Shown: positions 24,076 to 33,401 of the stretch, in pieces
How the letters are laid out: each line of letters begins with the position of its first letter
Numbering within the stretch: position 1 is the stretch's first letter
Assembly (NCBI GenBank): GCA_040219135.1
Contig: JAVJTA010000013.1
Coordinates: 535,639-599,638 of the forward strand
DNA: 64,000 nt
Direction of reading: 5' to 3'
Source: UBA7803 sp040219135
GTDB taxonomy: Bacteria; Pseudomonadota; Gammaproteobacteria; Pseudomonadales; Azotimanducaceae
Program-made: the position numbers and the translations under genes
Notes under the pieces: model-generated
Databases searched by the model: none
What the model saw: the letters and a program-made list of their open reading frames with translations, nothing else
What the model was told of the DNA's origin: nothing

Positions 24076-26271
24076 ATGAGCACGATGCAGCGGATCGAAC
24101 GCAGTGGACTGAGTGTGGCGGCGGAGCTGGATGCTCTGGTCGCGGAGCGCGCAGCGCCGGGTGCGGGTGTCGAGCCCGCCGCCTTCTGGCAGGGATTCGC
24201 CGCCATTCTCGCCGATCTGGTGCCCAGGAACCGGGCACTGCTGGCGCGGCGCGACGAAATGCAGGCGCTCATCGACGCCTGGCATCTCAAGCACAAGGGC
24301 CGGGCACTGGACGCCGCCGAGTACCGCGCCTTCCTCGAAAAGATTGGATATCTGCTGCCGGAACCGGCGGATTTCTCCATCGCCACGAGCAACGTCGACG
24401 ACGAGATCGCGCGCATTGCCGGTCCGCAACTCGTGGTGCCGGTGATGAACGCACGCTACGCGCTGAATGCGGCGAACGCGCGCTGGGGCAGCCTCTACGA
24501 CGCGCTCTACGGCACCGATCTGCTGCCCGAGGAACCGGGTCGCGAGAAGGGTTCCAGCTACAACCCGAAACGCGGCGAGCTGGTGATGGCCCGGGCCGCC
24601 GGAATTCTCGATGACCTCGCTCCCCTCGACGGGGCGAGTCATGCCGACGTGGTGGCCTACGGTATCGGCGGGGGCGGCAGTGACACCCGGCTGCGCGCGG
24701 TGCTGGCCGATGGCGGCAACACCGGCCTCGAGGACGACGCTCAGTTCGTCGGCTACGTCGGCGCGACCGGTGAGCCGTCGGCCGTTCTGCTGCGCAACAA
24801 CGGCCTGCATCTCGAGATCCAGATCGACCGCAGCGACGCCGTGGGTGCCGCCCACGCGGCCGGGGTCAAGGACGTGCTGGTGGAGTCCGCCATCACCACC
24901 ATCCAGGATTGCGAAGATTCGGTCGCTGCGGTGGATGCCGAGGACAAGTGCGTGGTCTACGGCAACTGGCTGGGGCTGATGAAGGGCGATCTCGAGGAGG
25001 TGGTGAGCAAGGGCGAGCGCACCATAACGCGGCGTCTCAATCCGGATCGCGAGTACACGGGCCGCGACGGCAAACCCATGACCCTGCACGGCCGCAGCCT
25101 CATGCTGGTGCGCAACGTCGGTCATCTCATGACCACGGATGCAGTGCTCGACGGCGACGGCAACGAGATACCCGAAGGCATTCTCGACGCGGCCATCACA
25201 AGCCTCTGCGCGATGCACGATCTCAAAGGCACGGGACCGCTGCGCAACTCGCGGACCGGCAGCGTCTACATCGTCAAGCCGAAGATGCACGGACCGGAGG
25301 AAGTCGCGTTCACCTGTGAGCTGTTCGGCCGCGTCGAGGACCTGCTGGGGCTGCCGCGCAACACCCTCAAGGTCGGCATCATGGACGAGGAGCGGCGCAC
25401 CACGGTGAACCTCAAGGCCTGCATCGAGGTGGCGAAAGAGCGGGTGGTGTTCATCAACACCGGGTTCCTCGATCGCACCGGTGACGAGATCCATACCAGC
25501 ATGGAGGCCGGCGCGTTCCTGCCCAAGGACGAGATCAAGGGCGAGCCCTGGATTCTTGCCTACGAGAACGCCAATGTGGACATCGGCCTCGCTGCCGGGT
25601 TCAGCGGCCGGGCCCAGATCGGCAAGGGCATGTGGCCCAAGCCGGACGAAATGAAAGAGATGGTCGAGACCAAGATCGGGCACCCCCGGGCCGGGGCCAA
25701 CACCGCCTGGGTGCCGTCGCCCACCGCGGCGACCCTGCACGCGCTCCACTACCACCAGGTCGACGTGTTCGCCCGCCAGGAGGAGATCCGCCATCGGCCG
25801 CCGGCGCGCGTGGACGACATTCTCAGGGTGCCGCTGCTCGGTGGGCGCAACCTGTCCGCCGACGAGGTCCAGGCGGAACTCGACAACAACGCCCAGGGCA
25901 TCCTCGGCTACGTGGTGCGCTGGATCGATCACGGTGTCGGCTGTTCCAAAGTACCGGACATGAACGATGTCGGCCTGATGGAGGACCGCGCGACCCTGCG
26001 CATCTCCAGTCAGCACATCGCCAACTGGCTGTACCACGGCATCTGCAGCGAGGCGCAGGTGCGCGAGACCCTGGAGCGTATGGCAAAAGTCGTCGACGGG
26101 CAGAACGCGGACGATCCGGTCTATCGGCCGATGGCACCGGACTATGCCGACAGCGTGGCGTTTCAGGCGGCCTGCGATCTCGTCTTCAAGGGCCGCGAGC
26201 AGCCCAATGGGTATACCGAGCCGGTGCTCCACGCGCGCCGGCGCGAGGCCAAGGCGCGCTCGCGCGGCTGA
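24076..26271 (+). CDS. glcB: malate synthase G
   Basis: 731 residues, the normal length for form G. It condenses glyoxylate with acetyl-CoA to malate in the glyoxylate and glycolate pathways. Typical segments are VPVMNARYALNAANARWGSLYDALYG, NNGLHLEIQIDRSD, IQDCEDSVAAVDAEDK, TGSVYIVKPKMHGPEEVAFT and GIMDEERRTTVNLKACIE, with the ENANVDIGLAAGFSGRAQIGKGMW stretch. GGGGGA precedes the ATG at 24076. The SSS/DUF4212 symporter at 26.6-28.6 kb may bring acetate or a related acid to it. Confidence 0.96.
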   Translation: MSTMQRIERSGLSVAAELDALVAERAAPGAGVEPAAFWQGFAAILADLVPRNRALLARRDEMQALIDAWHLKHKGRALDAAEYRAFLEKIGYLLPEPADFSIATSNVDDEIARIAGPQLVVPVMNARYALNAANARWGSLYDALYGTDLLPEEPGREKGSSYNPKRGELVMARAAGILDDLAPLDGASHADVVAYGIGGGGSDTRLRAVLADGGNTGLEDDAQFVGYVGATGEPSAVLLRNNGLHLEIQIDRSDAVGAAHAAGVKDVLVESAITTIQDCEDSVAAVDAEDKCVVYGNWLGLMKGDLEEVVSKGERTITRRLNPDREYTGRDGKPMTLHGRSLMLVRNVGHLMTTDAVLDGDGNEIPEGILDAAITSLCAMHDLKGTGPLRNSRTGSVYIVKPKMHGPEEVAFTCELFGRVEDLLGLPRNTLKVGIMDEERRTTVNLKACIEVAKERVVFINTGFLDRTGDEIHTSMEAGAFLPKDEIKGEPWILAYENANVDIGLAAGFSGRAQIGKGMWPKPDEMKEMVETKIGHPRAGANTAWVPSPTAATLHALHYHQVDVFARQEEIRHRPPARVDDILRVPLLGGRNLSADEVQAELDNNAQGILGYVVRWIDHGVGCSKVPDMNDVGLMEDRATLRISSQHIANWLYHGICSEAQVRETLERMAKVVDGQNADDPVYRPMAPDYADSVAFQAACDLVFKGREQPNGYTEPVLHARRREAKARSRG

Positions 26272-26289
26272 CCCGGGTGGCGCCAGCGG

Positions 26290-26545
26290 CGCTGAGGGCG
26301 CGGCCTTGCCCAGACGCGCCCGGATGCAGCGTGCCGGCTTGAAGTAGCCGGTGGCCCGGGCGTGAGAGTCTTCGAAGCTGCCCTGAATCAGTCCGACGAT
26401 GCTGCCCGTGTCCGGGTCGAACACCGGACCACCCGAATCCCGGGAACGAAGGCGGTCTCGATCTCGACGACCAGATTGGCGTCGCAGCCCGCCTGAAGAT
26501 CCGGATCCGGAGCATCCTTGAATGCGACGTTGCCCTGGCGCCCGC
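26290..26545 (-). pseudogene. remnant of trypsin-like serine protease C-terminus
   Basis: Two minus-strand frames give pieces of a secreted S1-type protease: GNVAFKDAPDPDLQAGCDAN and VVEIETAF in one, then, after a frameshift near 26440, RDSGGPVFDPDTG with SIVGLIQGSFEDS and GYFKPARC. DSGGP surrounds the nucleophile serine. The first half, with the catalytic His and Asp, is missing, and codons upstream run into the symporter gene end. Nothing else is seen in 26272-26604. Confidence 0.65.
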
Positions 26546-26604
26546 CAGGCCGGCCTTTTCCGGCCGCCGCTGCTGCGCTGAGCGTCGCGCCGCCGATCGA
26601 CTCC

Positions 26605-28377
26605 TCAGTGCGTGCCCGACCGTCCCGCACCCCGCGGCACGCGGATGTTCTCCACCAGTTCCTGCACTTGGGGCGGCACCGCTGGCGTCAGCCTGGCTAC
26701 GATGCCCGCGGTCGCGAAGTTGAGCAGGGCGCCGACCGTGCCGATGCCCTCGGGCGAGATGCCGAACCACCAGTGGTCGGCGTTGTTCAGTTCCGGGGCG
26801 ACGAATTTGAAGTAGACGATGTACGCAAACGTGAAGGTCAGCCCTGCCACCATGCCGGCGACCGCGCCCTGCTTGTTCATGTTCAGGCTGAAGATGCCCA
26901 TCAGTATTGCCGGAAACAGCGACGCCGCGGCCAGTCCGAATGCAAAGGCCACGACCTGGGCGACGAAGCCCGGCGGGTTGATGCCCAGATAGCCGGCCAC
27001 GACGATGGCCACCACCGCCGCCAGACGCGCGTAGCGCAGCTCCTGACGGTCGCTGATGCTGCGCGCGAAGGTGTTCTTGATCAGGTCGTGGGAGACCGAC
27101 GCCGAGATCACCAGCAGCAGCCCGGCCGCCGTGGACAGCGCCGCCGCTACCCCGCCGGCCGCGACCAGGGCCACCACCCAGCCCGGCAGCCCGGCGATCT
27201 CCGGATTCGCCAGCACCATGATGTCGCGGTCAACGTAGATCTCGTTGGTGCTCGCGCTCGGCGGGTTGGTCACCGCGCGCTCCCCGAGCGGTCCGCGTTC
27301 CGCTGCGAACCGGGGAAGTCCGGTGAACGGGTCGCCGGGCGCGTACTGGATCACGCCGTCCGCGTTCTTGTCGAGCCAGCCGATGAGACCGACGTTCTCC
27401 CAGCTCTTCAGCCACGCCGGCGCCTGCTCGTAGGGCTGATCGTTTACGGTGTCGATGAAATTCAGTCGGGCGAACGCGCCGACTGCGGGCGCCGTCGTGT
27501 AGAGCAGAGCGATGAACACCAGCGCGTAGCCGGCGCTCATGCGCGCATCAGCGACGTTCGGTACGGTGAAGAAGCGCACGATCACATGGGGCAGGCCGGC
27601 GGTCCCGACCATGAGCGCCATCGTGATCGCGAACACGTCGATGCTCGACTTGCTGCCGTCGGTGTAGGGGCCGAAGCCGAGCTCGACGAGGGTGCGATCC
27701 AGCTTCTCCAGAACCGACAGGCCGGAGCCGTCGATCACCTCGGCGCCGAGGCCGAGCTGCGGCACCGGAATGCCGGTGATCAGCATGGAGATGAACACGG
27801 CGGGCACCAGGTAGGCGAAGATCAGCACGCAGTACTGGGCGACCTGGGTATAGGTGATGCCCTTCATGCCGCCGAGCACGGCGTAGAAGAACACGACGGC
27901 CATGCCGATGACGACGCCCCAGGTGATGTCGACGTCGAGAAACTGGGAAAAGACGATGCCGACGCCGCGCATCTGCCCGGCCACGTAGGTGAAGGAGACC
28001 ACCACCAGGCTGACGACGGCCACCACCCGGGCGCTGTTGGAGTAATAGCGCCGGCCGATGAAGTCCGGCACGGTGAACTCGCCGAACTTGCGCAGGTAGG
28101 GCGCCAGCAGCAGCGCCAGGAGCACGTAGCCGCCGGTCCAGCCCATCAGGTAGACGCTGCCGTCGTAGCCGAGGAAGGCGATGATGCCCGCCATGGAGAT
28201 GAACGACGCCGCGCTCATCCAGTCCGCGGCCGTGGCCATGCCGTTGGCCACCGGGTGGACGTGGCCGCCGGCGACGTAGAAGTCCCGGGTGGAGGCGGCC
28301 CGGGACCAGACCGCAATGCCGATGTAGAGCGCGAAGGAGCCACCCACGAACAGGTAGGTGAGGGTCTGAACGTCCAC
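26605..28377 (-). CDS. sodium:solute symporter (SSS family), acetate/monocarboxylate type
   Basis: About 590 residues from the GTG at 28377, 13 membrane helices. TRDFYVAGGHVHPVANGMATAADWMSAASF is the signature start, followed by GYDGSVYLMGWTGGYVLLALLL, FTVPDFIGRRYYS and VVFFYAVLGGMKGITYTQVAQ. A long periplasmic insert (about residues 315-400) is typical of the ActP-like group that pairs with a DUF4212 small subunit. The start is two bases after the stop of that subunit. Confidence 0.9.
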   Translation of the reverse strand: MDVQTLTYLFVGGSFALYIGIAVWSRAASTRDFYVAGGHVHPVANGMATAADWMSAASFISMAGIIAFLGYDGSVYLMGWTGGYVLLALLLAPYLRKFGEFTVPDFIGRRYYSNSARVVAVVSLVVVSFTYVAGQMRGVGIVFSQFLDVDITWGVVIGMAVVFFYAVLGGMKGITYTQVAQYCVLIFAYLVPAVFISMLITGIPVPQLGLGAEVIDGSGLSVLEKLDRTLVELGFGPYTDGSKSSIDVFAITMALMVGTAGLPHVIVRFFTVPNVADARMSAGYALVFIALLYTTAPAVGAFARLNFIDTVNDQPYEQAPAWLKSWENVGLIGWLDKNADGVIQYAPGDPFTGLPRFAAERGPLGERAVTNPPSASTNEIYVDRDIMVLANPEIAGLPGWVVALVAAGGVAAALSTAAGLLLVISASVSHDLIKNTFARSISDRQELRYARLAAVVAIVVAGYLGINPPGFVAQVVAFAFGLAAASLFPAILMGIFSLNMNKQGAVAGMVAGLTFTFAYIVYFKFVAPELNNADHWWFGISPEGIGTVGALLNFATAGIVARLTPAVPPQVQELVENIRVPRGAGRSGTH

Positions 28378-28379
28378 CC

Positions 28380-28646
28380 TCAGTCCTCTTCTTCGTGCAG
28401 GTCGTACTTGCGGTCGAGCCGACGCATCGCCGCGGCGTAGACGAAGATCAGCACGATGAACACGTAGATGGCGCCCTGCTGCGCCCACCAGAAGCCGAAC
28501 GGAAAGCCGAAGAAGTCGATGCGGTTGAGTTCCTCGACCAGCAGCACGCCGAAGCCGTAGGACACGGTGAACCAGATCACCAGCAATACACCCAGCAGCT
28601 TCAGGTTGGCGCGCCAGTAGGCGCGCCCGTTCTCACGCGTGCTCAT
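28380..28646 (-). CDS. DUF4212 small subunit of the SSS symporter
   Basis: 88 residues with two membrane helices (LGVLLVIWFTVSYGFGVLLVEEL and QQGAIYVFIVLIFVYAAAM) and the conserved FGFPFGFWWAQQG loop between. These small proteins always precede an SSS carrier and are thought to be its subunit. GGGGGGAG precedes the ATG. The transcript continues directly into the 26605-28377 gene. Confidence 0.88.
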   Translation of the reverse strand: MSTRENGRAYWRANLKLLGVLLVIWFTVSYGFGVLLVEELNRIDFFGFPFGFWWAQQGAIYVFIVLIFVYAAAMRRLDRKYDLHEEED

Positions 28647-28718
28647 GTCGGCTCCCCCCGAAATGCGCCATTGTACAATTCCTCAACGCAAGCTTGGGAG
28701 GCGGCCCCGGGAGGCGCG

Positions 28719-29021
28719 ATGCGGATCGATCACCTGATGTTCGGCGCGGCGGATCTGGATGCCGGCGGCGATGTGCTGGACGCGCTGTTCGGTGCGCGCC
28801 GGCATCCGAGCGCCGATCTCGCGCCGCGGGCCCGGCTGCGCGCGCTGACGCTCGGCAGCCCCGGAGCCCGGGACCTCGAGTCGCTCACGGCGGCGCTGGC
28901 GCTGCCGGTGCAGGTCGAGGCGTCGGTGCAGCCGGTGCTGCGAGCCGAACTGGAACTGCCGTCGGGCCGGGCCGTGGTGCTGGAGTCGTCACCGCGGACG
29001 GTGGCTCTGCGGTTCGGCTGA
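28719..29021 (+). CDS. short glyoxalase-like (VOC) domain protein
   Basis: 100 residues, preceded by GGGAGGCGCG. RIDHLMFGAADLDAGGDVLDALFG is the usual opening strand-helix of VOC or glyoxalase-like domains, and LELPSGRAVVLES the later strands, but only one module is present and the metal Glu is not evident. The role is unknown. It is divergent from the symporter pair and converges on the LLM oxidoreductase. Confidence 0.6.
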   Translation: MRIDHLMFGAADLDAGGDVLDALFGARRHPSADLAPRARLRALTLGSPGARDLESLTAALALPVQVEASVQPVLRAELELPSGRAVVLESSPRTVALRFG

Positions 29022-29038
29022 CGGTCGCAGACGCCGGC

Positions 29039-29953
29039 TCAACCCACCGCGGCGCGAATGCGTTCGTGCAGGGTGCCGAGCAGGTCGATGATGGCGTCGA
29101 CGCTGCGTGCCCCCGACTGGAATATAGCCGTGGCGTTCAGCGCCCCCCAGCCGAAACCCATGGCGTGGACGGCTTCCGCCCGCGCCACCACCTGATCGAC
29201 GTCGCTGTAGAACGCCTTGCCGCCGGCGTCGCGCGGCGGCACGTCCAGCATCTGCTGCAGGCCGATGCTGTCCGGGTCACGGTCCGCGGCCTCGGCGTGG
29301 CGGCGTATGCTGTCCACGGCGCGGCGCGCGGCCGCCGCATCGGTGAACGCCATGCCGAGCCAGCCGTCGCCGAGTTCGCCCACCCGGCGCAGCGCGCGCG
29401 GCGAGTTGCCGCCCACCCAGACCGGCAGCCGCTCGCCCTGGGGCGGCTTCGGCTCCATGGCCATGGCCTCGACCTGGTAGTGATCGCCGGCGAAGTCGAC
29501 GTGTTCGTCGCGCCAGCAGCTGCGCAGCAGATCGATCGCCTCGTCCATGCGCGCGCCGCGGGTGGCGAAGGATTCGCCCAGCGCCTCGTATTCGGACGCC
29601 TGCCAGCCCACGCCGACGCCCAGGCGGACCCGGCCGCCGGACAGGGTGTCGAGGGTCGCGATCTGTTTCGCCACCAGCACCGGCTGGCGCTGGGGGAGCA
29701 CCAGAACCTCGGTGCCGAGACCGATGCGGCGGGTGTGGGCGGCCGCGAAGGCGAGCACCATGAGGGCTTCCATGATCGGCATCTGCGCCGGATACGGTCC
29801 GGCGCGGCGGTCGGCGGTGGGGAAACCCATCACCACATGGTCGAACATGTCGAGCTGATCGTAGCCGAGCTCTTCGATGGCCCGGGCCAGACGTCCGACC
29901 GCCTCGGGCCCTTCCCGATACGCGACGCTCGGAAACTCCACGGCCAGTTTCAT
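29039..29953 (-). CDS. LLM-class flavin-dependent oxidoreductase
   Basis: 304 residues, luciferase-like TIM barrel. Motifs include ELGYDQLDMFDHVVMGFP, TRRIGLGTEVLVLPQRQPVLVAKQIATLDTLSGGRVRLGVGVGW (the most conserved family block), the EP-rich MEPKPPQGERLPVWVGGNSPRAL, and a final GFGWGALNATA. This is the TIGR03619-like branch, often F420-dependent in actinobacteria; in proteobacteria the cofactor is uncertain. GGGGAG precedes the ATG. Confidence 0.87.
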   Translation of the reverse strand: MKLAVEFPSVAYREGPEAVGRLARAIEELGYDQLDMFDHVVMGFPTADRRAGPYPAQMPIMEALMVLAFAAAHTRRIGLGTEVLVLPQRQPVLVAKQIATLDTLSGGRVRLGVGVGWQASEYEALGESFATRGARMDEAIDLLRSCWRDEHVDFAGDHYQVEAMAMEPKPPQGERLPVWVGGNSPRALRRVGELGDGWLGMAFTDAAAARRAVDSIRRHAEAADRDPDSIGLQQMLDVPPRDAGGKAFYSDVDQVVARAEAVHAMGFGWGALNATAIFQSGARSVDAIIDLLGTLHERIRAAVG

Positions 29954-30096
29954 GCCGGCTCCCCTCCCTGATCTGTGACCATCAACATAGCGAAATGCGG
30001 CGGGGGTTGGAAATCGCCCAGGAAGCCGCAGACCTCTGGCGAGGGGCGCGGAATCCGTTTAGCCTCTCCGCTCCAGGTCATGGCTGCCTACCGTCG

Positions 30097-30912
30097 ATGG
30101 TCGGTCTCAAGATCCCGTTTCCCGAGCGCACGCTGATCGAAGGCATTCCGGTGGAGGTGCGGCGCAGCAAGCGCCGGCGCACCCGCATCGGCCTGGCATT
30201 CGACCCCGCCGGATTCGTTCTGGTGGAGGCGCCTCTGGACGCCGGAGCCGGCGAGATCCGTGGGCTCATCCGCGAGCACAAACGCTGGCTCCAGCATCGT
30301 CTTGACAAGGTAACCAACGCGACCGGACTGACCGCCTGTCTTTCCTACCGCGCCGGCGAGCTGATTCACTTCCTCGGCAATCCGTACGAGCTGGTGGTGC
30401 GCGATGGCCGCATCGATACCGTGATGCTGAAGCCGCGCCGCAGTGGCCCGGAGCAGCTCGGCCTGTTCTCCAGGTGCCATGTGCGCGGTCAGATTCTGGT
30501 GACCCTGCAGCCGTGCGCCAGGCAGGTCGTGAACACGGATCGGGTCGACGCGCGCGTGCGCACCGCCGTCGACGGCTGGTACCGGGCCCGGGCGGAAGAG
30601 CAGTTCGCCGTCGCCCTCGGCGTCTGGCGGTCGCGACTGCCGTGGCTGCGTGGCAAGGTGCCGGCGTGGCGCCACCGCTACATGCGCAGCCAGTGGGGCA
30701 GCTGCAGCCGCAGCGGCCGGATCTCGCTGAACACCCATCTGGTCAAAGCGCCCACGCAGCTCATCGACTACGTGGTGCTGCACGAGCTCTGCCATCTGCA
30801 GCACTACGACCACGGCCCGCGGTTCTACGGCCTGATGACCCGGCACATGCCGGACTGGCAGACGCGGCGCGGCGAGCTCGACCACTACCTTCCCGTGCTG
30901 CTGCAGGACTGA
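30097..30912 (+). CDS. YgjP/SprT-like M48-type metallopeptidase (DUF45)
   Basis: About 271 residues. The N-terminal basic strand (VEVRRSKRRRTRIGLAFD) and EHKRWLQHRL helix lead to YMRSQWGSCSRSGRISLNTHL and the zinc site VVLHELCHLQHYDHGPRFY (HExxH-type HELCH plus a later His). YgjP family proteins have this exact architecture. An insert near 120-150 (PRRSGPEQLGLFSRC) is longer than usual. The start is uncertain; the frame is open back to 29995. It ends three bases before rsgA. Confidence 0.82.
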   Translation: MVGLKIPFPERTLIEGIPVEVRRSKRRRTRIGLAFDPAGFVLVEAPLDAGAGEIRGLIREHKRWLQHRLDKVTNATGLTACLSYRAGELIHFLGNPYELVVRDGRIDTVMLKPRRSGPEQLGLFSRCHVRGQILVTLQPCARQVVNTDRVDARVRTAVDGWYRARAEEQFAVALGVWRSRLPWLRGKVPAWRHRYMRSQWGSCSRSGRISLNTHLVKAPTQLIDYVVLHELCHLQHYDHGPRFYGLMTRHMPDWQTRRGELDHYLPVLLQD

Positions 30913-30915
30913 CCC

Positions 30916-31995
30916 GTGATCCGGGACACAACGGCGCTCACGCTGGCAGAGCTCGGCTGGAGTCCGTCCTTCGACGCCCAGCTTGCGGACGACGAGCGGG
31001 AACTGCCGCGCGGTCGTGTGTTCGCCGTTCAGCGCAGCGGGGTCACCGTCCTGGTGGCCGGCTCCGGGGAGGGAACGACGGCCGTGCAGGTGCCGCTCGG
31101 CGGGCGCTGGTTTCAGCTCGAGGCCGAGGCGCGGCCCACAATCGGCGACTGGCTGCTGCTCGATGCGTCGCTGACCGCCATCGTGCGGCTGCTCGAGCGT
31201 AAGAGCGTGCTCAAGCGCGTTGCCGTGGCCCGTGAGCGCGAGGTCCAGCTCATTGCCGCCAACGTCGACACCATGTTCCTGGTCAGCGCCTGCAACGACG
31301 AGTTCAACCCGTCGCGCATGGAGCGTTACCTGGTGCTGGCGCTGGATGCCGGCGTGACGCCGGTGGTGGTACTCACCAAGGCCGATCTGGCGGCAGACAC
31401 CGATACGTTCGTGGCCGGCGTACGGGCGCTGAAGCGGGATCTCGCCGTGGAAGTCGTCGATGCCCGGGACCCCGGGACTCTCTCCGGCGTGCGCGCCTGG
31501 TGCCAGGCCGGCCAGACCGTGGCGCTGCTCGGATCCTCCGGGGTCGGCAAGTCCACTCTGGTGAACAGCCTCTCCGGCAGCCCGGTGCAGATTACGCGCG
31601 AAGCCCGGGACGACGACGCCAAAGGCCGCCACACGACCACCGACCGATCCCTGCACGTGCTGCCCGACGGCGGTCTGCTGGTGGACAATCCGGGAATGCG
31701 CGAGCTGTCGCTGGCGGACGTGGACCTGGCCGGGGCGGGTCTGTTCGACGACGTCGACGCGCTGGCCCGGCAGTGCCGGTTCCGCGACTGCCGGCACGAG
31801 GCGGAGCCGGGCTGTGCCGTGCGCGCCGCCATCGAAGCCGGCACCCTCGATGCGCGGCGCCTGGACAGCTATCGTAAGCTGTTGCGCGAAGAAGCGCGGC
31901 ACGTCGAGACCGTTGCGCAGAGCCGGGCCCGATTCCGGGCGCTGGGCAAGCGCTACCGGCAGGCCAAAGACGAGTCGGACAACAGCCGAAGGTGA
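30916..31995 (+). CDS. rsgA: ribosome small-subunit-dependent GTPase A
   Basis: 359 residues from a GTG. It shows an OB-fold N-domain and the circularly permuted GTPase: G4 TKAD (154-157), then G1 GSSGVGKST (206-214), then G3 DNPG (257-260). The zinc knuckle ligands are Cys287, Cys292, His294 and Cys300. RsgA checks late 30S assembly at the decoding centre. The lengthened N-terminal region (about 95 residues before GTPase strands) is like YjeQ. It directly follows the YgjP-like gene. Confidence 0.95.
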   Translation: MIRDTTALTLAELGWSPSFDAQLADDERELPRGRVFAVQRSGVTVLVAGSGEGTTAVQVPLGGRWFQLEAEARPTIGDWLLLDASLTAIVRLLERKSVLKRVAVAREREVQLIAANVDTMFLVSACNDEFNPSRMERYLVLALDAGVTPVVVLTKADLAADTDTFVAGVRALKRDLAVEVVDARDPGTLSGVRAWCQAGQTVALLGSSGVGKSTLVNSLSGSPVQITREARDDDAKGRHTTTDRSLHVLPDGGLLVDNPGMRELSLADVDLAGAGLFDDVDALARQCRFRDCRHEAEPGCAVRAAIEAGTLDARRLDSYRKLLREEARHVETVAQSRARFRALGKRYRQAKDESDNSRR

Positions 31996-32009
31996 TACGT
32001 AGGTGATAC

Positions 32010-33401
32010 ATGGCGAATCTCAACGCACCCGGAATCCGCCGGCAGCCGGTGTCGGTGACCCGCAAGATGGCGGCTTCGCTGCCGGGGCTGCGCGAACTGG
32101 CGCGCCAGAAGGGGCTCAGGATCCATCACCTCGGCGCCGGCTATCCGCATCCTGAGGTCACCGATCCGCGAGGATTCCTCGCGCATCAGAGCGCCTATTT
32201 CCAGCATCTCGAGGCGCTCGAGGGCCTGAACGATCCGTCTCAGGTCCCCGAGCATCTGCGCGAATCCTTCTCCTACACCGACACTCTGGGTCCGCTGACC
32301 ACGCGGCAGTGCTTCGCCCGGGTGTACGGCCACGACTGGGGTGTCGCCATCGATCCAGCCAGACTGATTCCCACGGTGGGCGCCTCCGGCGGTATCAGCC
32401 TGATCTGCTCGCTGTTCGAGCGTCCCGGCACGCCGGTGGCCTACGTCACCGATGCGCCTACCTACGCGGGATTCCTCGCCCGCGCCGGACTCTGCCAGCA
32501 CGCGCGGATCTTCTCCGTGGAAATGGACGACGAGGGCCCGGTGGTGGAGCGCCTGCGCAGCCAGATCCGCGCCGCGCGGGCGGCGGGGTTCGAGGTGCCG
32601 TTCTACTACACCGTTCCGGACGGCCATAACCCGGCCGGGTTCTCGTTCAGCCAGGCGCGCCGCCGGGCCGTGGTGGAGGTGGCACGGGAAGAGGGGGTGC
32701 TGATCGTCGAGGATGCCCCCTATCTCTACATCAACTACGCGCCCGCGGACCAGCGGCCAAGCCCGTTTCTCAGCCTGGCGCCCGATCAGACCGTGCATCT
32801 GTTCACCGGCTCGAAGATCGGATTTCCCGGTCCGCGGGTCGGGTTTCTCTACAGCGAAGCGACCCTCGCCATCGCCGACGGCGCCGAGGTCGCGCTGCGC
32901 GACCTGGCGCTCACCGAGGCCAGCGCCGACATCCTGTTTCAGAACCCCGGCGCGCTGCGCGGTTTCGAAGCACTCCTGCACGAGGGCGACTTCAGCGAGC
33001 GCCGCTCGCTGTGGCCGGTGGCGGAGACCAAGCTCGCCGTCTATCGCGAGAACCGACGCATTCTGCTGGACGGTCTGGCCGACGGGCTCGGCGAGCATCC
33101 GGAGCTGTTTCACTGGACCGAACCGGACGCCGGGTTCTTCTCGGTGTTCACGTTCACCTGTCCCGGCGTGCGCACCGACGACGCCTTCGTCAACGCGCTG
33201 GTTGCCGACCACGGCGTCGTGGCGATCCCCATGTACGACTTCTACCCCCGCGACGCCCGGGAACGGAACCCGGACGCGGGGCTCGACCAGCTGCGCCTGA
33301 GCTTCTGCTTCAGTGAGAGCAGCGGCGAGCAGCGGCGCAGGGATCTGCGCGAGGCGGTGGCCGCGTTCTGCGGCGCCGCGCGGGCCGCGGCCGGCGTCTG
33401 A
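32010..33401 (+). CDS. class I/II PLP-dependent aminotransferase
   Basis: 463 residues, fold type I. The PLP lysine is in FTGSKIGFPGPRVGF, the PLP-phosphate region is TVGASGGISLI, the Asp that contacts the pyridine nitrogen is in IVEDAPYLYI, and the Arg of the carboxylate site is in LDQLRLSFCF. The arrangement is that of the 2-aminoadipate/valine-pyruvate aminotransferase group, but the substrate is undefined. The next gene starts in its stop codon (TGATG). Confidence 0.85.
   Translation: MANLNAPGIRRQPVSVTRKMAASLPGLRELARQKGLRIHHLGAGYPHPEVTDPRGFLAHQSAYFQHLEALEGLNDPSQVPEHLRESFSYTDTLGPLTTRQCFARVYGHDWGVAIDPARLIPTVGASGGISLICSLFERPGTPVAYVTDAPTYAGFLARAGLCQHARIFSVEMDDEGPVVERLRSQIRAARAAGFEVPFYYTVPDGHNPAGFSFSQARRRAVVEVAREEGVLIVEDAPYLYINYAPADQRPSPFLSLAPDQTVHLFTGSKIGFPGPRVGFLYSEATLAIADGAEVALRDLALTEASADILFQNPGALRGFEALLHEGDFSERRSLWPVAETKLAVYRENRRILLDGLADGLGEHPELFHWTEPDAGFFSVFTFTCPGVRTDDAFVNALVADHGVVAIPMYDFYPRDARERNPDAGLDQLRLSFCFSESSGEQRRRDLREAVAAFCGAARAAAGV

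Noticed and set aside
23962..26424. 820-codon minus-strand frame
   Set aside because: Shadow of malate synthase G, with the decayed protease tail at its end.
26544..26570. GGCCGG/CCGGCC hairpin near CCTTTTCC
   Set aside because: The T-run is inside the loop and the site lies at the protease remnant; not a convincing terminator.
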